The notes beneath the pieces were generated by a model. It was given only the letters and a program-made list of their open reading frames with translations, searched no databases and was not told the DNA's origin. The position numbers and the translations under genes are program-made. A stretch of DNA of 64,000 nucleotides from Semisulcospira habei. Its lineage: Eukaryota > Mollusca > Gastropoda > Semisulcospiridae. Location of the stretch: assembly GCA_036245525.1 (NCBI GenBank), contig BTPG01000008.1:31079180-31143179 (forward strand), in the 5' to 3' direction. Each line of letters begins with the position of its first letter. Positions within the stretch are counted from its first letter, which is position 1. This document shows, piece after piece, positions 9,037-21,078 of the stretch.

Positions 9037-9917
9037 TTTGAATCAGATATATACATAATTACAGCAGTACCCCCTGCCTCCTATGAACAATAAGTGGTAA
9101 TACAGTAAAAGGCCACACTTCAGTTGCAAAATCCGAAAAAATCTATTCGTGGAAGTGTGTTCTTCGAATCGCGAGGTAGTTTTGCGTACGATGATTCAAA
9201 TACACAATGAAATCTGGCGCCATCTTTTTTACAGTGCATGTATACATGTCAAGTTACTTTTCGATATCAATCACTCATGTCAGAAAAAAAAAAGCAACCC
9301 AATCGCGTGACAGATTGACCTTGTAATGTGTTATTGAACGAATTTCTTTCGTTGAAGAAGAACGCTTTTGTTAAATTCGTGGGGTTCTATTATCTGTTAC
9401 TACAAGACTGACTGAGCAGCACTGACTGACTGAGACGCGGGTCGTAGCAGACGGCCGGCGTCTCAGTTTTCTCGGCCAAACGGGTCCATATAGGCTACTG
9501 TGCAATTGTATCTGATTGGGAGCATCTCAGTTAAATAACTGCGCTGAAGAAGTACACTTGGGTGTGCTTTTAACTAAGAAATATTGCATAAAAACAATCT
9601 TACCTGATGGAACGACGGTTGGCGGGACGAGAGACAATAGAAGGGGAAACAACTCAGTTCACTCTGTGCAGCCGAACGACGCTTGCTTCCGTGGTAACAC
9701 ACTGGCCCAGTGGGTTTAAAACACACAACATTAGGTAAACCTTAAAAAATGGGACATCCAATTTTTATATATTTTTTTCTGACTTTTGAATGAAAGATAA
9801 TGCAGAAACAACCCTCAGAAAAAATGGGTGCCTGACTTGGTCACCCAGAATTTTACACACACCCATTTTCCAGAAGGATGGTAAAGAAAGTCGCCCATAT
9901 TAGTGGTTTTGTGCACG
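9037..9917. other. No recognisable gene
   Basis: Unique-looking AT-moderate sequence. The only structure seen is a small hairpin at about 9431-9464 (CTGAGACGC ... GCGTCTCAG). Confidence 0.45.

Positions 9918-9982
<65 letters not shown>
9918..9982. repeat. (CA)n microsatellite
   Basis: About 30 CA units preceded by GCACGCACGCA. Confidence 0.95.
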
Positions 9983-9984
9983 CG

Positions 9985-10129
9985 TCGCGCTTTCAGAAGA
10001 GTATGCAGGTGACCCGATATAGCTAGTTTGGAGAAAGACATTGAATGAGTTCGTTAGCCAGCTTTGTACCCTATTAACTTCTCCAGTAATCAACTCCGTC
10101 ACCACGCAGACATAATCTAAATATGACGT

Positions 10130-10132
<3 letters not shown>
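9985..10132. repeat. Dispersed repeat shared with 29650-30050
   Basis: It contains TATAGCTAGTTTGGAGAAAG, then TGAGTTCGTTAGCCAGCTTT, then CTCCGTCACCACGCAGACAT. The same blocks occur inverted at 29650-30050, next to purine-rich repeats instead of the CT tract. Class unknown. Confidence 0.65.

Positions 10133-10216
<84 letters not shown>
10133..10216. repeat. (CT)n microsatellite
   Basis: About 42 uninterrupted CT units. Confidence 0.95.
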
Positions 10217-10218
<2 letters not shown>

Positions 10219-10231
10219 GTATGCGTCAAGC

Positions 10232-10342
10232 TCCAAGAGGCATAGGCATAAATAGGCATAGGCAATTGCGGAGGCTCATGAGGATCTATACCTTTTGCAC
10301 CTGCGTGCTGTTCAATTTTTATCGGCACTGCACGGGTTAAGA
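10232..10342. mobile_element. PalB element, degenerate
   Basis: Contains CCAAGAGGCATAGGCATAAATAG with a small internal duplication, then GGAGGCTCATGAGGATCTAT and a CGGCACTGCACGGGTTAAG terminus. The left palindrome arm is shortened. Confidence 0.6.
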
Positions 10343-10344
10343 CG

Positions 10345-11069
10345 CACAGATACAAGTGTATAAGTGTACTATTTATGTATTTATTTTTATTTGTCTATTT
10401 ATTTATTTGTGCAAAAAAATGCCATTTAATCCAACATGACAGCTTACCCTTTACAATGGAGTGTCTGAATGTGCATATCTAAAATAGACATGTGCACATT
10501 AAAACGGAATTTGTCAATAAAACACACGGGTTCTCCCATTGGAGTGTAGCTGCCCTGGCAACTCGTGTTCACTCGCGTTTAATGTCCAAAATAACGTATA
10601 ATTATGTTGTTCAAACAGAAATAACAGTTATTACAAAAGCTTCGACTGGGTTGTCATTGCGTGTAGTAGATTGTCGGGGCGCCAGAAACGTGCGACATCT
10701 AGACCGAAAGGGCGACTATCACGTGCGTAAAATGCAAAGAAATTCCAGTCGAACGAAGGGTTAGTTTGTTAGTTATTTGGGTTTAACGCCGAGCATGCAA
10801 CTAAGGCCATCTCACGGCGGTCGAACGAAGGGGGAGAAACACGTTTGGAAAATAAAAGTGCGGCACAGAATAATTATTACATTGCATCCTTGTTTCTCCC
10901 AGATGGACATAAATACAAGAGAAAGATGCACTTTATGTTGTCCGCAGTTCGTATGGATTCTGCCAACTTCCGTGAAGAATTGTGCAACGTCACAAGGTAG
11001 CTTCTTTCCGACGGTTTCATGTCAACCGGCCATTCGTGTCTTTTATAACAACCTTTCACCCAACCCCAG
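10345..11069. other. Non-coding; contains a mollusc-type repeat fragment
   Basis: At about 10757-10822 is a fragment with ATTTGGGTTTAACGCCGAGC and GGCCATCTCACGGCGG, also found at 12963-13037, 16355-16400 and, inverted, at 37322-37375. The remainder shows no gene. Confidence 0.6.
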
Positions 11070-11283
11070 TTAACCCATTCAGCCCTGACGCACTACAGCA
11101 GGAGAGGGGTCGACCATGATAATTCAAGGGCAGTGCCAGATTAGCTTGGCGCCAATAGGCGCCAAGCTGATCTGGCACTGCCCTTGAATGATCATGGTCG
11201 AACCATCTCATGCAATTGGTGCATAGTCGATAGGTGTCACCTGTGAAAGTTAGGAAATGCGGCCGTGAGGTTTAATGGGTAAA
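11070..11283. mobile_element. PalA palindromic element
   Basis: Left TTAACCCATTCAGCCCTGAC; core about 11112-11203, a 92 bp near-perfect palindrome (CGACCATGATAATTCAAGGG outward from a GGCGCC-type centre). The right terminus TTTAATGGGTAAA is slightly decayed. Followed to about 11410 by a partly duplicated segment (GATGAGAAGCAG / GACGAGGAGCAG). Confidence 0.8.
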
Positions 11284-11639
11284 CACCTTTAGATGAGAAG
11301 CAGCTGGAACTGATCTCGCTCATCAAGAAGCAAACTGTCTGTGAGGTTAAAAGGGTTAACGCCCTCGGACGAGGAGCAGTGTTAACTCATCTCACTCTTC
11401 AGTCAAGAGGCAAACTTCCCTTTCAGCGAAGGCAAAGTCCATTTTTTTTTGTGTGATAGCGATATTTTCATTGTAATGCAGCCGACTTTTGCTTATAGCA
11501 AGGTCAGATATTACACATATCGAATATAACAGCACAGTTCCGACAATACTTCTTTTTTTTTTTTTTTTTTTAATACAAATTACTTCGCTTATAACAAACT
11601 TCGGATATAAGAACGAAAACGTTTGGGTCCCCTGGAGAT

Positions 11640-11880
11640 TCGTTAGTGACATCCGACGTGTACTGTACAACGAGAACTCACAGACCAGATAGGTGAGGCT
11701 AGCGCTGGCAGAATTGTACACAAACCAAGGGGAATCACTTAGCGCTGGACAGACAAACAGTTAGATCCCCTGCTCCCGCCTATCAGGCACCCAATCGCCA
11801 GCCCACAGAGAAATACGCAGGTATAGACCAAGACGATCATCTGCATCCCCTTGGTTTGTGTACAACGAAAAGCTTGTTTT
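11640..11880. repeat. Dispersed repeat, inverted copy near 58640-58800
   Basis: The block from CCAGATAGGTGAGGCTAGCG to GGTATAGACCAAGACGATCA reappears inverted at about 58640-58800. Inside this copy, GTACACAAACCAAGGGG (11717) and its inverse (about 11851) form a ~150 bp stem-loop. Class unknown. Confidence 0.65.
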
Positions 11881-11895
11881 CACCAAAAAATAGTG

Positions 11896-12088
11896 TTAAC
11901 TCCTTCAGCCCGACGGCCGTATTTCCCAAATTTTGGAGGCGTCATCTAATGATTATGCACCAGTTGCAGGAGATGGATCGACCATGATAATTCAAGGGCA
12001 GTGCGGCGCCAAGCTTCTCTGGCACTACCCTTGAATTATCATGGTCTACCCATCTTCTGCTGTAGTGCGTCATGGCTGAATGGGTTAA
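11896..12088. mobile_element. PalA palindromic element, inverted orientation
   Basis: TTAA at 11896-11899 and 12085-12088, with CTCCTTCAGCCCGACGG and GGCTGAATGGG outer ends. The left arm has lost about 15 bp near the centre, so the hairpin is asymmetric. Confidence 0.8.
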
Positions 12089-12354
12089 TGTCTTCTTTTT
12101 TTTGGGTGGGGGGGGGGATTGGGGGGGGGGGGGGGGCGGTGCAGCAATGACTTCTAATAAGCCCCTGCGACTATTGGTGGCTCCTGTGAATTTATGTCCC
12201 GTGGAGCTAGAAAGGCGGGCAAGAAATAAGGACTAACATGGCCTTTTGCAATGCGTGCGGCAGTGTAGCTATTACGGCATATTATAGTGATGAATACCTT
12301 TTTTTCCCCGGTATTTATAGCTCGCGCGAGAAATGGGTTATACACACTTGCCAT

Positions 12355-12435
12355 GGCGCAAAAGGTCATCGGGGGGACGTTTGTGCGCGGGCCAACGGGC
12401 GGTCGACGCCGTCTCGAGAACCTTTTGGCGCACTG
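12355..12435. mobile_element. PalD GC-rich hairpin, decayed
   Basis: Left GGCGCAAAAGGTCATCGGGG, centre around GTGCGCGGGCCAACGGGCGG, right CCTTTTGGCGCACTGG. Matches the better-preserved PalD copies at 17047 and 36861 in order of blocks. Confidence 0.5.
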
Positions 12436-12588
12436 GGTTCAGTCCTGCACGGTAGCGGAGCATGTAGCAATGAAAAGAGAACGATGATGTATGAATAACA
12501 ACAAACTGTCAAGGCCCCGTTACAGCTACATATACAAGAATAAATATGTTGAATTGTTTATGTGAAGGCGGGTCGTGCACGCTCTGCG

Positions 12589-12589
<1 letters not shown>

Positions 12590-12632
<43 letters not shown>

Positions 12633-12821
12633 TTTGTGTGTGTGTGTGTGTATGTGCATGTGAATGAATCTGAGCCAAATGTTTACGTTACAGAGGCCGG
12701 ATAAGAAATACGTGTATATCGTGCGTGCGTTTGCGTGTGTGTGTCTGTAGGCCGGGGTGTATGTGTGTGCGTGTGAGTTTGTGTGTGCGTGCGCGCGCGC
12801 GTGTGTGTGTTTGTGTAGGCC

Positions 12822-12884
<63 letters not shown>
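12590..12884. repeat. (GT)n microsatellites with interruptions
   Basis: GT tracts at about 12595-12650 and 12822-12882, with GTAGGCCGG interruptions between. Confidence 0.9.
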
Positions 12885-12886
<2 letters not shown>

Positions 12887-12888
<2 letters not shown>

Positions 12889-13375
12889 AGGGGCGGATCT
12901 GGGTTCTCCCCCCTCCCCCCCACACAATTAAAAAAAAAATGCTATAACAAAGTCTGTCTGTTTGGAGTTAGTTAGTTAGTTAGTTAGTTATTTGGGTTTA
13001 ACGCCGAGCAGGCGACTAAGGCCATCTCACGGCGGTCTGTCTGTTTAGAAACCACCCACCCCGCTCCCCTACGTTTAAAATTGTGGCGAGTTTTGACACA
13101 CGCAGCTTCCCTCTCCCCCCCCCCCCCCCCCACCGAACGGTGAGAGCATTAACACGCACGAGCCTTCTCTCCACGCCCCCCCCCCACCACACACACACAC
13201 ACACGGCCCCTGCCCCTACGCCCTCCCCCTCCCCCCCTTTCTGCTTTTTCGATTTCCGGCCCCCAAGGCAAGGTCTAGCATCGAGGAGGTCTTTAGTATG
13301 AGGTTGTAGGTCCGAAACAAAATGTTGGGACCACCCCCCCCCCCGGGCCCCCCTCGAGGTAACTGATCCGCCCTT
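12887..13375. mobile_element. hAT-like TIR element inserted in a GT microsatellite
   Basis: Left end CAGGGGCGGATCTGGG (12888) and right end ...ACTGATCCGCCCTTG (13360-13374), whose inverse is CAAGGGCGGATCAG, form short TIRs. Inside are C-rich runs, a GTTA repeat and a mollusc-type repeat fragment (12963-13037). GT repeats lie directly on both sides. CAGGGGCGGATC ends recall hAT-type MITEs. That is family recollection, not proof. Confidence 0.5.
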
Positions 13376-13433
<58 letters not shown>

Positions 13434-13461
13434 GGCCGGTGTGTGTGTGTTTGTGTAGGTC

Positions 13462-13512
<51 letters not shown>

Positions 13513-13612
13513 GTTGGCCGGTGTGTGTGTGTGTGTGTGTGAGTGTGTGTATGTGTGTGTGTGTAGTAATTTTGTGTAGGCCGGTGTGTGTGTGTGTGTA
13601 TTTGTGTAGGCC

Positions 13613-13645
<33 letters not shown>

Positions 13646-13656
13646 TTGTGTAGGCC

Positions 13657-13722
<66 letters not shown>

Positions 13723-13735
13723 TGTGTGAGTGTGT
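13376..13735. repeat. GT-rich minisatellite with GTAGGCCGG spacers
   Basis: Several GT blocks are separated by TTGTGTAGGCCGG or GTTGGCCGG spacers, about 7 spacers in 350 bp. It reads as open frames of Cys-Val on one strand and Thr-His on the other, which is not coding. Confidence 0.9.
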
Positions 13736-14083
13736 GTTGGGCTTCGCAGCATATCTGTCATACTAGCGAGATGCAATGAATAGATAGCACAAGCTGTATA
13801 AAGCGCTAAAGATTCAAAAATATGAATACGTGAAAGCGAAATGTGATGGAATGTGTGGGGCACTCAAGAGTGGGGGAGAGAGAAGACCGGGGGGGGGGGG
13901 AGGGGGTGATGGGGGGGGGGGGGTGTGGAGGGGGAAAGGGCGGCAGAGGTGGAACGGTGCTGGTTGGTGGCCGATGGTGGTTGTGAGTGACGATGATGGA
14001 TGTGTTTTTCATGCATAGCATTTTCCAGGCGATTTCTTTAGGCCCCCGACCAGTGTGCGGCCAACGCAGACAGTCGTTTTACA
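13736..14083. other. G-rich, no recognisable gene
   Basis: Contains poly-G runs near 13890-13925. No feature recognised. Confidence 0.5.
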
Positions 14084-14351
14084 TTAACTCTTTCTAGCCC
14101 AACACCGAAATCCTTAAACTTTGCCGTTGTCCTCTGAAGACTGCATTGCAGTGCAGGACACATATCGACCATGATAGTTCAAGGGTGATGCCAGAATAGC
14201 TTGGCGCCTATTATCGACCATGATAGTTCAAGGGTGATGCCAGAATAGCTTGGCGCCCCGCCCATAGGCGCCAAGCTATTCTGGCATCACCCTTGAACTA
14301 TCATGGTCGATCCTTATCTTCCTGTGGTGTGTCTGGGGTAGAATGAGTTAA
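14084..14351. mobile_element. PalA element with duplicated left arm
   Basis: TTAA at 14084-14087 and 14348-14351, outer ends CTCTTTCTAGCCC and GGGGTAGAATGAG. The left arm, from ATCGACCATGATAGTTCAAG to GCTTGGCGCC, is present twice in tandem (about 14165-14211 and 14213-14258); the right arm is single. The right arm could pair with either copy. Confidence 0.85.
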
Positions 14352-14384
14352 ATAAATACATATATGTATATTTCAACGCCGATG

Positions 14385-14545
14385 AATCCAGTCCGTCCAA
14401 CGAACGTACACAGAGTTGGATCAGCAAGAGGCATTGATCCTCATGAGCCCCCGCATTTGCGGGGGCTCATGAGGATCTATGCCTCTTGCAGTTGCAGTTG
14501 CAGTTGGGTGATGTTCACGGTTCTTGGCAGAGACGGGGCTAAACG
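14385..14545. mobile_element. PalB palindromic element
   Basis: Core about 14421-14492: AGCAAGAGGCATTGATCCTC, then CCCCGCATTTGCGGGG centre, then the inverse ending CCTCTTGC. The right flank begins with AGTTGC tandemly repeated three times. It lies just right of the PalA copy ending at 14351. Confidence 0.75.
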
Positions 14546-14940
14546 ATCAGGATCGATCAAGATCATGATCATTCCGTCCCACTGAACGAAGACTTGAACG
14601 CCAGTATGAACTTGCTCTTGTACGGAGCTGGCGGTTCTGAAGTATGAATTTTTGGCTCTGAAAGGGAAAGGACCAAAAATGTCTTCTTGCCGCAGGGCAG
14701 GGAGTCTAGGTGTCCTTGAAACAAAAGAGGAATGCGGAAAACATTGCTCACCAAAAGATTCTGCGGGTAGGGAGCAGGTTACACTATAGCCTCTATATCG
14801 TAAATGTGAAATTCTGCTGGATTTGAAATATTCAGTGCAACAGTGTGGAGGTACATAATTCTCACAGAACTGACGCTGAGCGACATCACACACTTCAAGC
14901 ACGGATTTCCCTTTTTGGTCGCACAAATAAAAGAATGAAC
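14546..14940. other. No recognisable feature
   Basis: Moderate-complexity sequence without coding signal or a known repeat. Confidence 0.4.
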
Positions 14941-14950
14941 GAATGCGTGA

Positions 14951-15980
<1,030 letters not shown>

Positions 15981-15989
15981 AGTAGGATT

Positions 15990-16095
15990 CGAGCAGTTAC
16001 AACTACAGTCCCATCTGCAAGAGGCATGGATTCTCATGAGCCCCCGTGAATGCGGGGGCTCATGAGAATCTATGCCTCTTGCTGGAAACGGTACA
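15990..16095. mobile_element. PalB hairpin
   Basis: Core about 16012-16083: TGCAAGAGGCATGGATTCTC, centre CCCCCGTGAATGCGGGGG, and its inverse. Flanks diverged. Confidence 0.7.
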
Positions 16096-16870
16096 CCTCA
16101 TTTACATCCCCATATTAATTGAGGATGCGCCGGGTTATATATTATGCTAACTGTCTACTGCTTCTGGAGCTCTGGTGTTCTGGTGTGTGTGGCGTGTGCA
16201 GTAGAGAATATGACATCCCGACAGATAAACAGGACAGGGGATTATGTATGTACTAAGTACAGAACAGTGACAGTACAGGTGCGAGGAACACCCACTCTTG
16301 GACGATGTCAAGATGCACGATCTCGCCGCTCAAAAGAAAACCGGAGCAAAGTTTTTTGGGTTTATCGCCGAGTAGGCGACTAAGGCCATCTCACGGCGAA
16401 AAACCGGAGCAAAACACATCAATAAAAAGGTCGTCACTTTCACAGGTTGCCCTAGATAATTGCGGGGAAAAAATACAAGGTTTGTTTTACAATGGCTTAA
16501 AGAAATAATTGCATTGCAGTGATTGACATCGTAGAAATGCAATTCTCTGCCGCACCTGTCGTCACATCCACCCATTCAAACGTACGGGAATGTTTCCTCA
16601 TGCAAAAAGGAAACACATACAGGTGTACTTCTTTATCGAAAAATACTATCGACAGTAATACTACCTGTCAATAAAAGGCCCCTCATTTTGTTCGGCTTAG
16701 TTGTAATAACAGAGATTGCTGTATATCTTACCTGTGCAATATCGACTGGTTGTTTGCTTACAAAAGCGCCAGCCGCTGTAGACAAACGGATTTCGCTGGT
16801 TGGTTGGTTAGTTGTTTAGTGGTACTGCCATTGCTTAACGTCCCGGCAGCAACAAGACTTTTTCAAGACG
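16096..16870. other. Non-coding with small repeat fragments
   Basis: Mollusc-type fragment at 16355-16400 (GGCCATCTCACGGCG) flanked by a duplicated AAAACCGGAGCAAA motif. The ACTATCGACAGTA piece at 16645-16670 is shared with 15340-15375. No gene recognised. Confidence 0.5.
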
Positions 16871-16872
16871 TG

Positions 16873-17038
16873 ACTGCACTGCTTGTGAAAAAACAAAAAT
16901 AACAACAACAAACACAGCATATTGAATGTGTGTTGCCAGGCGGTCTCATAATATGCTAAATAAAAGGAAATTGCGCCAACACACATTCAATATGCTGTGT
17001 TTGTTGTTGTTGTTTTTGTTTTTTCACAAGCAGTGCAG
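16873..17038. repeat. Palindrome with ~65 bp arms
   Basis: The left arm begins CTGCACTGCTTGTGAAAAAA and runs to AATGTGTGTTG; the inverse begins near 16978 and ends CAAGCAGTGCAG at 17038. The loop is about 35-40 bp. The central part resembles sequence near 2400-2450 and 39960-40000. Confidence 0.7.
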
Positions 17039-17046
17039 ACACTGAC

Positions 17047-17142
17047 CCAAAGCGCAAAAGGCCATCGGGCCGACGTCGGCCGCCGTTGGTCTGCGAACAG
17101 CCGTGCGCGGGCCGACGGCCCGATGGCCTTTGCGCACTGGTG
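17047..17142. mobile_element. PalD GC-rich hairpin
   Basis: Near-perfect inverted repeat: CGCAAAAGGCCATCGGGCCG, a GTCGGCCGCCGTTGG inner arm, centre CCGTGCGCGG, then the inverse GGCCCGATGGCCTTTGCGC. It lies directly beside the palindrome at 16873-17038. Confidence 0.75.
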
Positions 17143-17224
17143 AGAGACATGTGTGCTTGTTCTCCATGTATCAATTCATTTGTGTGTCTCCACTGGATCT
17201 CTTTTATTGAGGAAGCCGTCCGGA

Positions 17225-17525
17225 TATTTTACACAAAAGGAAAGACACGCCGGGATGAACAAATTCCCAGCAAAGAAAGAAACACACTTAGAAAGGACAA
17301 CATTTCGCGTTGGACCCCTTTTTCAATATATAGACAGAAATGGATCACATGTACTTATCTGTTTGAGGCGGGACGTTACTTTTCGCTTGAAAATTACGTG
17401 TAGTCCATGTATTCGTTTGATATTTGTTCATCCTTTTATAGTCCATTTCTGTCTGTATACATTATAGTTTACAAAATTTGATAAACTGTGTTGTATTTCT
17501 TCTTTCTAAGCGTGAGCCTTTTTTT
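17225..17525. mobile_element. Foldback element, diverged copy
   Basis: AGAAAGAAACACACTTAGAAAGGAC at the left and TTCTTTCTAAGCGTGAG at the right are inverted outer arms. GACAGAAATGGATCACATGT and TAGTCCATTTCTGTCTGTAT form inner arms. Same outer motif as the foldbacks at 2583 and 33106. Confidence 0.55.
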
Positions 17526-17529
17526 GCTC

Positions 17530-18730
17530 ACGTGCAAAGCAAAAATGAGCCTATGTTCAGGACCAGTGGTCGTCCGTCCGGCGTCTGTCGTCTGTTGTCC
17601 GTCCGCCGTCGTCCGTCGACCGTGGTAAACTTTAACGTTGGCATTTTCTCGGAGACTATTCAAGCTACAGTCTTCAAACTTGGCCCATGGATACTTTGTG
17701 GCAAGGCCTTTCTAAACATACCAACGTCAGTGACCTCTCACAAAGGTCAAGATCACAGGGGATCAGGAAATATATCCAAAATAGCTATTTTTGTACATCA
17801 TTTATTTTTTCTCAAATACTATTTACAACTTCAAACCCAAAATTGGTACAAAGATACCTGATGGTAAGACCTTTCTATGTATACTAATTTGGTTGATTCC
17901 TCGGGAAGGTCAAGGGTCACAATAGCTCAAGAAACAGGTCCAAAATCAACATATTTTGACAAAAGATGTTTTTTTTTTTTTTATCAAATACTATTCACAA
18001 CTTCAAACCCAAGCTTGCTACAGAGATACCTGATGGTAAGACCTATCTATGCATACTAATTTGGATGACCCCTCGGAAAGGTCAAGGGTCACAAGAGCTC
18101 AGGAAATAGGTAAAAAGTAGCCATATTTTGAAAAGAAATGTTTCTTTCTCAATTACTATTCACAAGTCCAAACCCAAACTTGCTACAGAGATACCTGATG
18201 GTAAGACCTATCTATGCATACTAATTTGGATGACCTCTCGGAAAGGTCAAGGGTCACAAGAGCTCCCGAAATAGGTTTAAAAAAGCCATATTTTGACAAG
18301 AAATGTTTTTTCTCAATTACTATTTACAACTTTAAACCCAAACTTGCCTCAGAGATACCTGATGGTAAGACCTATCTATGCATACTAAGTTGGATGAGCC
18401 CTCGGAAAAGACCAAGGCCAAGGGTCACAAGAGGTCGACAAATGTGTATAAAATGCCAATAATTGTAGTTATTATCAACATGTTTGCAAACTTTTGAATC
18501 AAATTTGGCACATAGGTAGCTGATGGTAAGACCTTCCTCTATATATCCTAATTTAGTTGACTCATCGCAAAGGTCAAGGGTCACGAGGGTTTTACAGATG
18601 TGTGAAAACTGATTAAATTTTGAGAAAACATGGATTTTGTCAGTGAAGAAGACATCCCTTTACTTATTGTCAGACATGTGTGGATCGGTCGATACACGTG
18701 AGCCATAAGGGCTTTGCGTTTCTTGTTTTC
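17530..18730 (+). repeat. Dispersed repeat with six ~165 bp tandem units
   Basis: Starts with a GTGGTCGTCCGTCCG-type run (17565-17620), then AACTTTAACGTTGGCATTTT. Units follow carrying ACCTGATGGTAAGACC and GGTCAAGGGTCACA. The ATACCTGATGG-type motif recurs near 17854, 18026, 18191, 18355 and 18517, so periods run 172-162 bp. It ends with a unique tail (GATGTGTGAAAACTGATTAA). A one-unit copy in antisense occupies the intron at 8390-8735. The block resembles repeats widely seen in molluscs, but I cannot name it. Confidence 0.8.
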
Positions 18731-18804
18731 TTAGAAATTTCATTTTGCACACTTGTCAGTCATCTTTTTTTTTGGTTAGAGACAAGAGATGATTTATCTC
18801 CCAT

Positions 18805-19018
18805 TTAACCCATTTAACCCCAATGCCGCGCCCCACAAAGTTTGCAGGTGTCACCTAACGACTCTGTACAGTTTGCAGGAGACAGATCGACCATGATAAT
18901 TCAAGGGTAGTGCCAGATTAGCTTGGCGACTATTGGCGCCAAGCTAATCTGACACTACCCTTGAATTATCATGATCGATCTAACTCCTGCTGTAGTGCGT
19001 CGGGGCTAAATGGATTAA
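18805..19018. mobile_element. PalA palindromic element, inverted orientation
   Basis: TTAA at 18805-18808 and 19015-19018. Core about 18884-18981, arms nearly perfect from ATCGACCATGATAATTCAAG to the central GGCG-ACTATT-GGCGCC. Right end TAGTGCGTCGGGGCTAAATG. Confidence 0.85.
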
Positions 19019-19240
19019 ACCATTCAGTTGGTCAGTGAAGAAGTCAGTCTTCTACCTATCTATGGCGCTGTCTTCTCTGTTCCAGCCATACGTCCATGCC
19101 TCTATCTGATTGTCGATAACTTTATAATAAAACATAAGTTCGTTCTTTAATGCAGCATTGTCGATAAACATATCAAGAATGTTTATAAAGCATGTATTTG
19201 CGAATTATTTAACTGTTTTGCCTGGAGATATGACGTCGCT

Positions 19241-19453
19241 TTAACCCCTTCGTTGCCAAAGGACGCACGATGCGTTATGAAATTTTTGTTAATTCAACAC
19301 TAAGGAACCTCAGTAGTCCTACGAACATGGATACAAAGTGATGGCAACAGGAGGCATAGATCGCCAGGAACCCCGCAGTTGCAGGGGCTCATGAGGATCT
19401 ATGTCTCTTGCAGTTGATTGTGTTCATTTTTTTCTCGGTAGTGAAGGAGTTAA
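19241..19453. mobile_element. PalB palindromic element, well bounded
   Basis: TTAA at 19241-19244 followed by CCCCTTCGTTGCC; right end GGTAGTGAAGGAG then TTAA at 19450-19453. Hairpin core about 19343-19413 with a few mismatches. The left flank is ~100 bp and the right flank ~35 bp. Confidence 0.8.
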
Positions 19454-19568
19454 ATAAAAGGTAAGTTAGTTCTTTAGTGTTGCGCTATCAAAAGCCACAG
19501 AATCAAGAAATTTATGAAAGAGACACTGTGAATTATTGACAACATTTTTTTCGCTAGAGAGCGGCGCT

Positions 19569-19764
19569 TTAATCCCTTTACTGCAGAGAAAAAAGTGAAC
19601 AGGGTCCAAATGCGACTGCGGGGGCTCATGAGGATCTATACCTCTTGCTGAGACCAATTGATAGTCAGGTTTCCTTGCAGCCTTCGGCTTTTGGTCGTTG
19701 AATGAAAACCACAAAAAAATCAGAAACAAAAAATTAATGCACGTACAGTGGCAGGGAAGGGGTT
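19569..19764. mobile_element. PalB element, left hairpin arm deleted
   Basis: TTAATCCCTTTACTGCAGAG at the left; only the right arm GCGGGGGCTCATGAGGATCT survives. The right flank has CTTTTGGTCGTTGAATGAA and the terminus CAGTGGCAGGGAAGGGGTT. Confidence 0.7.
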
Positions 19765-20040
19765 TTTTGTTTTTCTTCAGTTTTCCTTCAGGATCTGCAA
19801 AGAAATCTTGCGCCCACGTTTAACTGAGGCAGACACTGTCTTCAACTCCTGAACCCTTCAGGCAACCGCCGTGTTGTAATGGGCCATTAGCGTGTACGGT
19901 CATAAGCTTTTCCATAATACAACGGGTCGGGTCAGCCTTGAACACTTTCCAGTAATCAAGCAAATCAGGCAGTAATGCTTGATGCATTGTTTTGCGGCTA
20001 TTGTTTAAGTAGCCAGATGGTGCCAAGGAATATTACTTGT
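19765..20040. other. No recognisable feature
   Basis: No coding signal or repeat recognised. Confidence 0.4.
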
Positions 20041-20162
20041 ATCCTTGACTGCTAAGAAAAGGTCAGCACGATCGAACTGCAAGAGACATAAATCCTCAAG
20101 AGCCCCTGCAGCTGCGGGGACTGGTGAGGATCTATGATTCTTGCCGAAACCAGTTTTGAAAC
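20041..20162. mobile_element. PalB element, degenerate
   Basis: Hairpin about 20078-20147: CTGCAAGAGACATAAATCCTC, centre CCCCTGCAGCTGCGGGG, and a mutated inverse ending TGATTCTTGC. Confidence 0.65.
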
Positions 20163-20164
20163 AA

Positions 20165-20936
20165 GTAATTTCTGCCAATTTGCAGCATAATTAAAACCAA
20201 ATCTATGAGAATCGCCACTCGTCAAAAATACCAGTTAGCACCCCTTTTACTTACCCTTTTATTAAAGGGCAGTCAAATAGAACAAGTTAATGAACACCGC
20301 CTACTAGGGATTACAATTGACAGTCAGCTTAAGTGGAAGGCTTTATGCAGAACGGTAGCCAAAAATCTTTTTATGTTGTCCAAAGTGAAATATTACACCG
20401 ACTCGGACACGCGCAAACTATTCTATAACGCTCACATACGTTCTCATATTGATTATGCATCCACGGTGTGGGATGGCTGCAGTGAAGTCCACTTAAAGAG
20501 ACTCATTACACAGAAGAGCGGCAAAGTTAATCCTTCCCGACCCACGACTCACAACAGAAGAAAAACTCGCGAAAATAGGATTGCTGCCGCTGCAAGACCA
20601 CTTCAGATACAATAAGGCTATTTTTTATGTTCAAATTGTGGAAACAAAAAATACCAGAATATATCACAACTCTTTTCTCTGAGTCGGAATCTAGGCTTGG
20701 TAATATTAGGCAACTTTTCTTAGTCCCCAAAACAAGATTTGATATATACAAATTTTGTTTTTTCATTCTCGGGAACGCAGACTTGGAACACCCTTCCTGA
20801 TCATGTGAAATCTGCTTCTTTTCTAGCCCGTTTCAAAATCAGCCACTTCAAGTACTTATTAAAGCAGTCGTAATCATTACGTTGTGAAATATTATACTGC
20901 CCTGTAAATTTGATTACGTTTGCGCCCAGTTATAAA

Positions 20937-21010
<74 letters not shown>

Positions 21011-21014
21011 TGCG

Positions 21015-21078
<64 letters not shown>

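Noticed and set aside
13216..13863. Long Thr-His / Cys-Val open frames here and at 12558, 28439, 56005 and 62944
   Set aside because: These are CA/GT microsatellites translated in frame.
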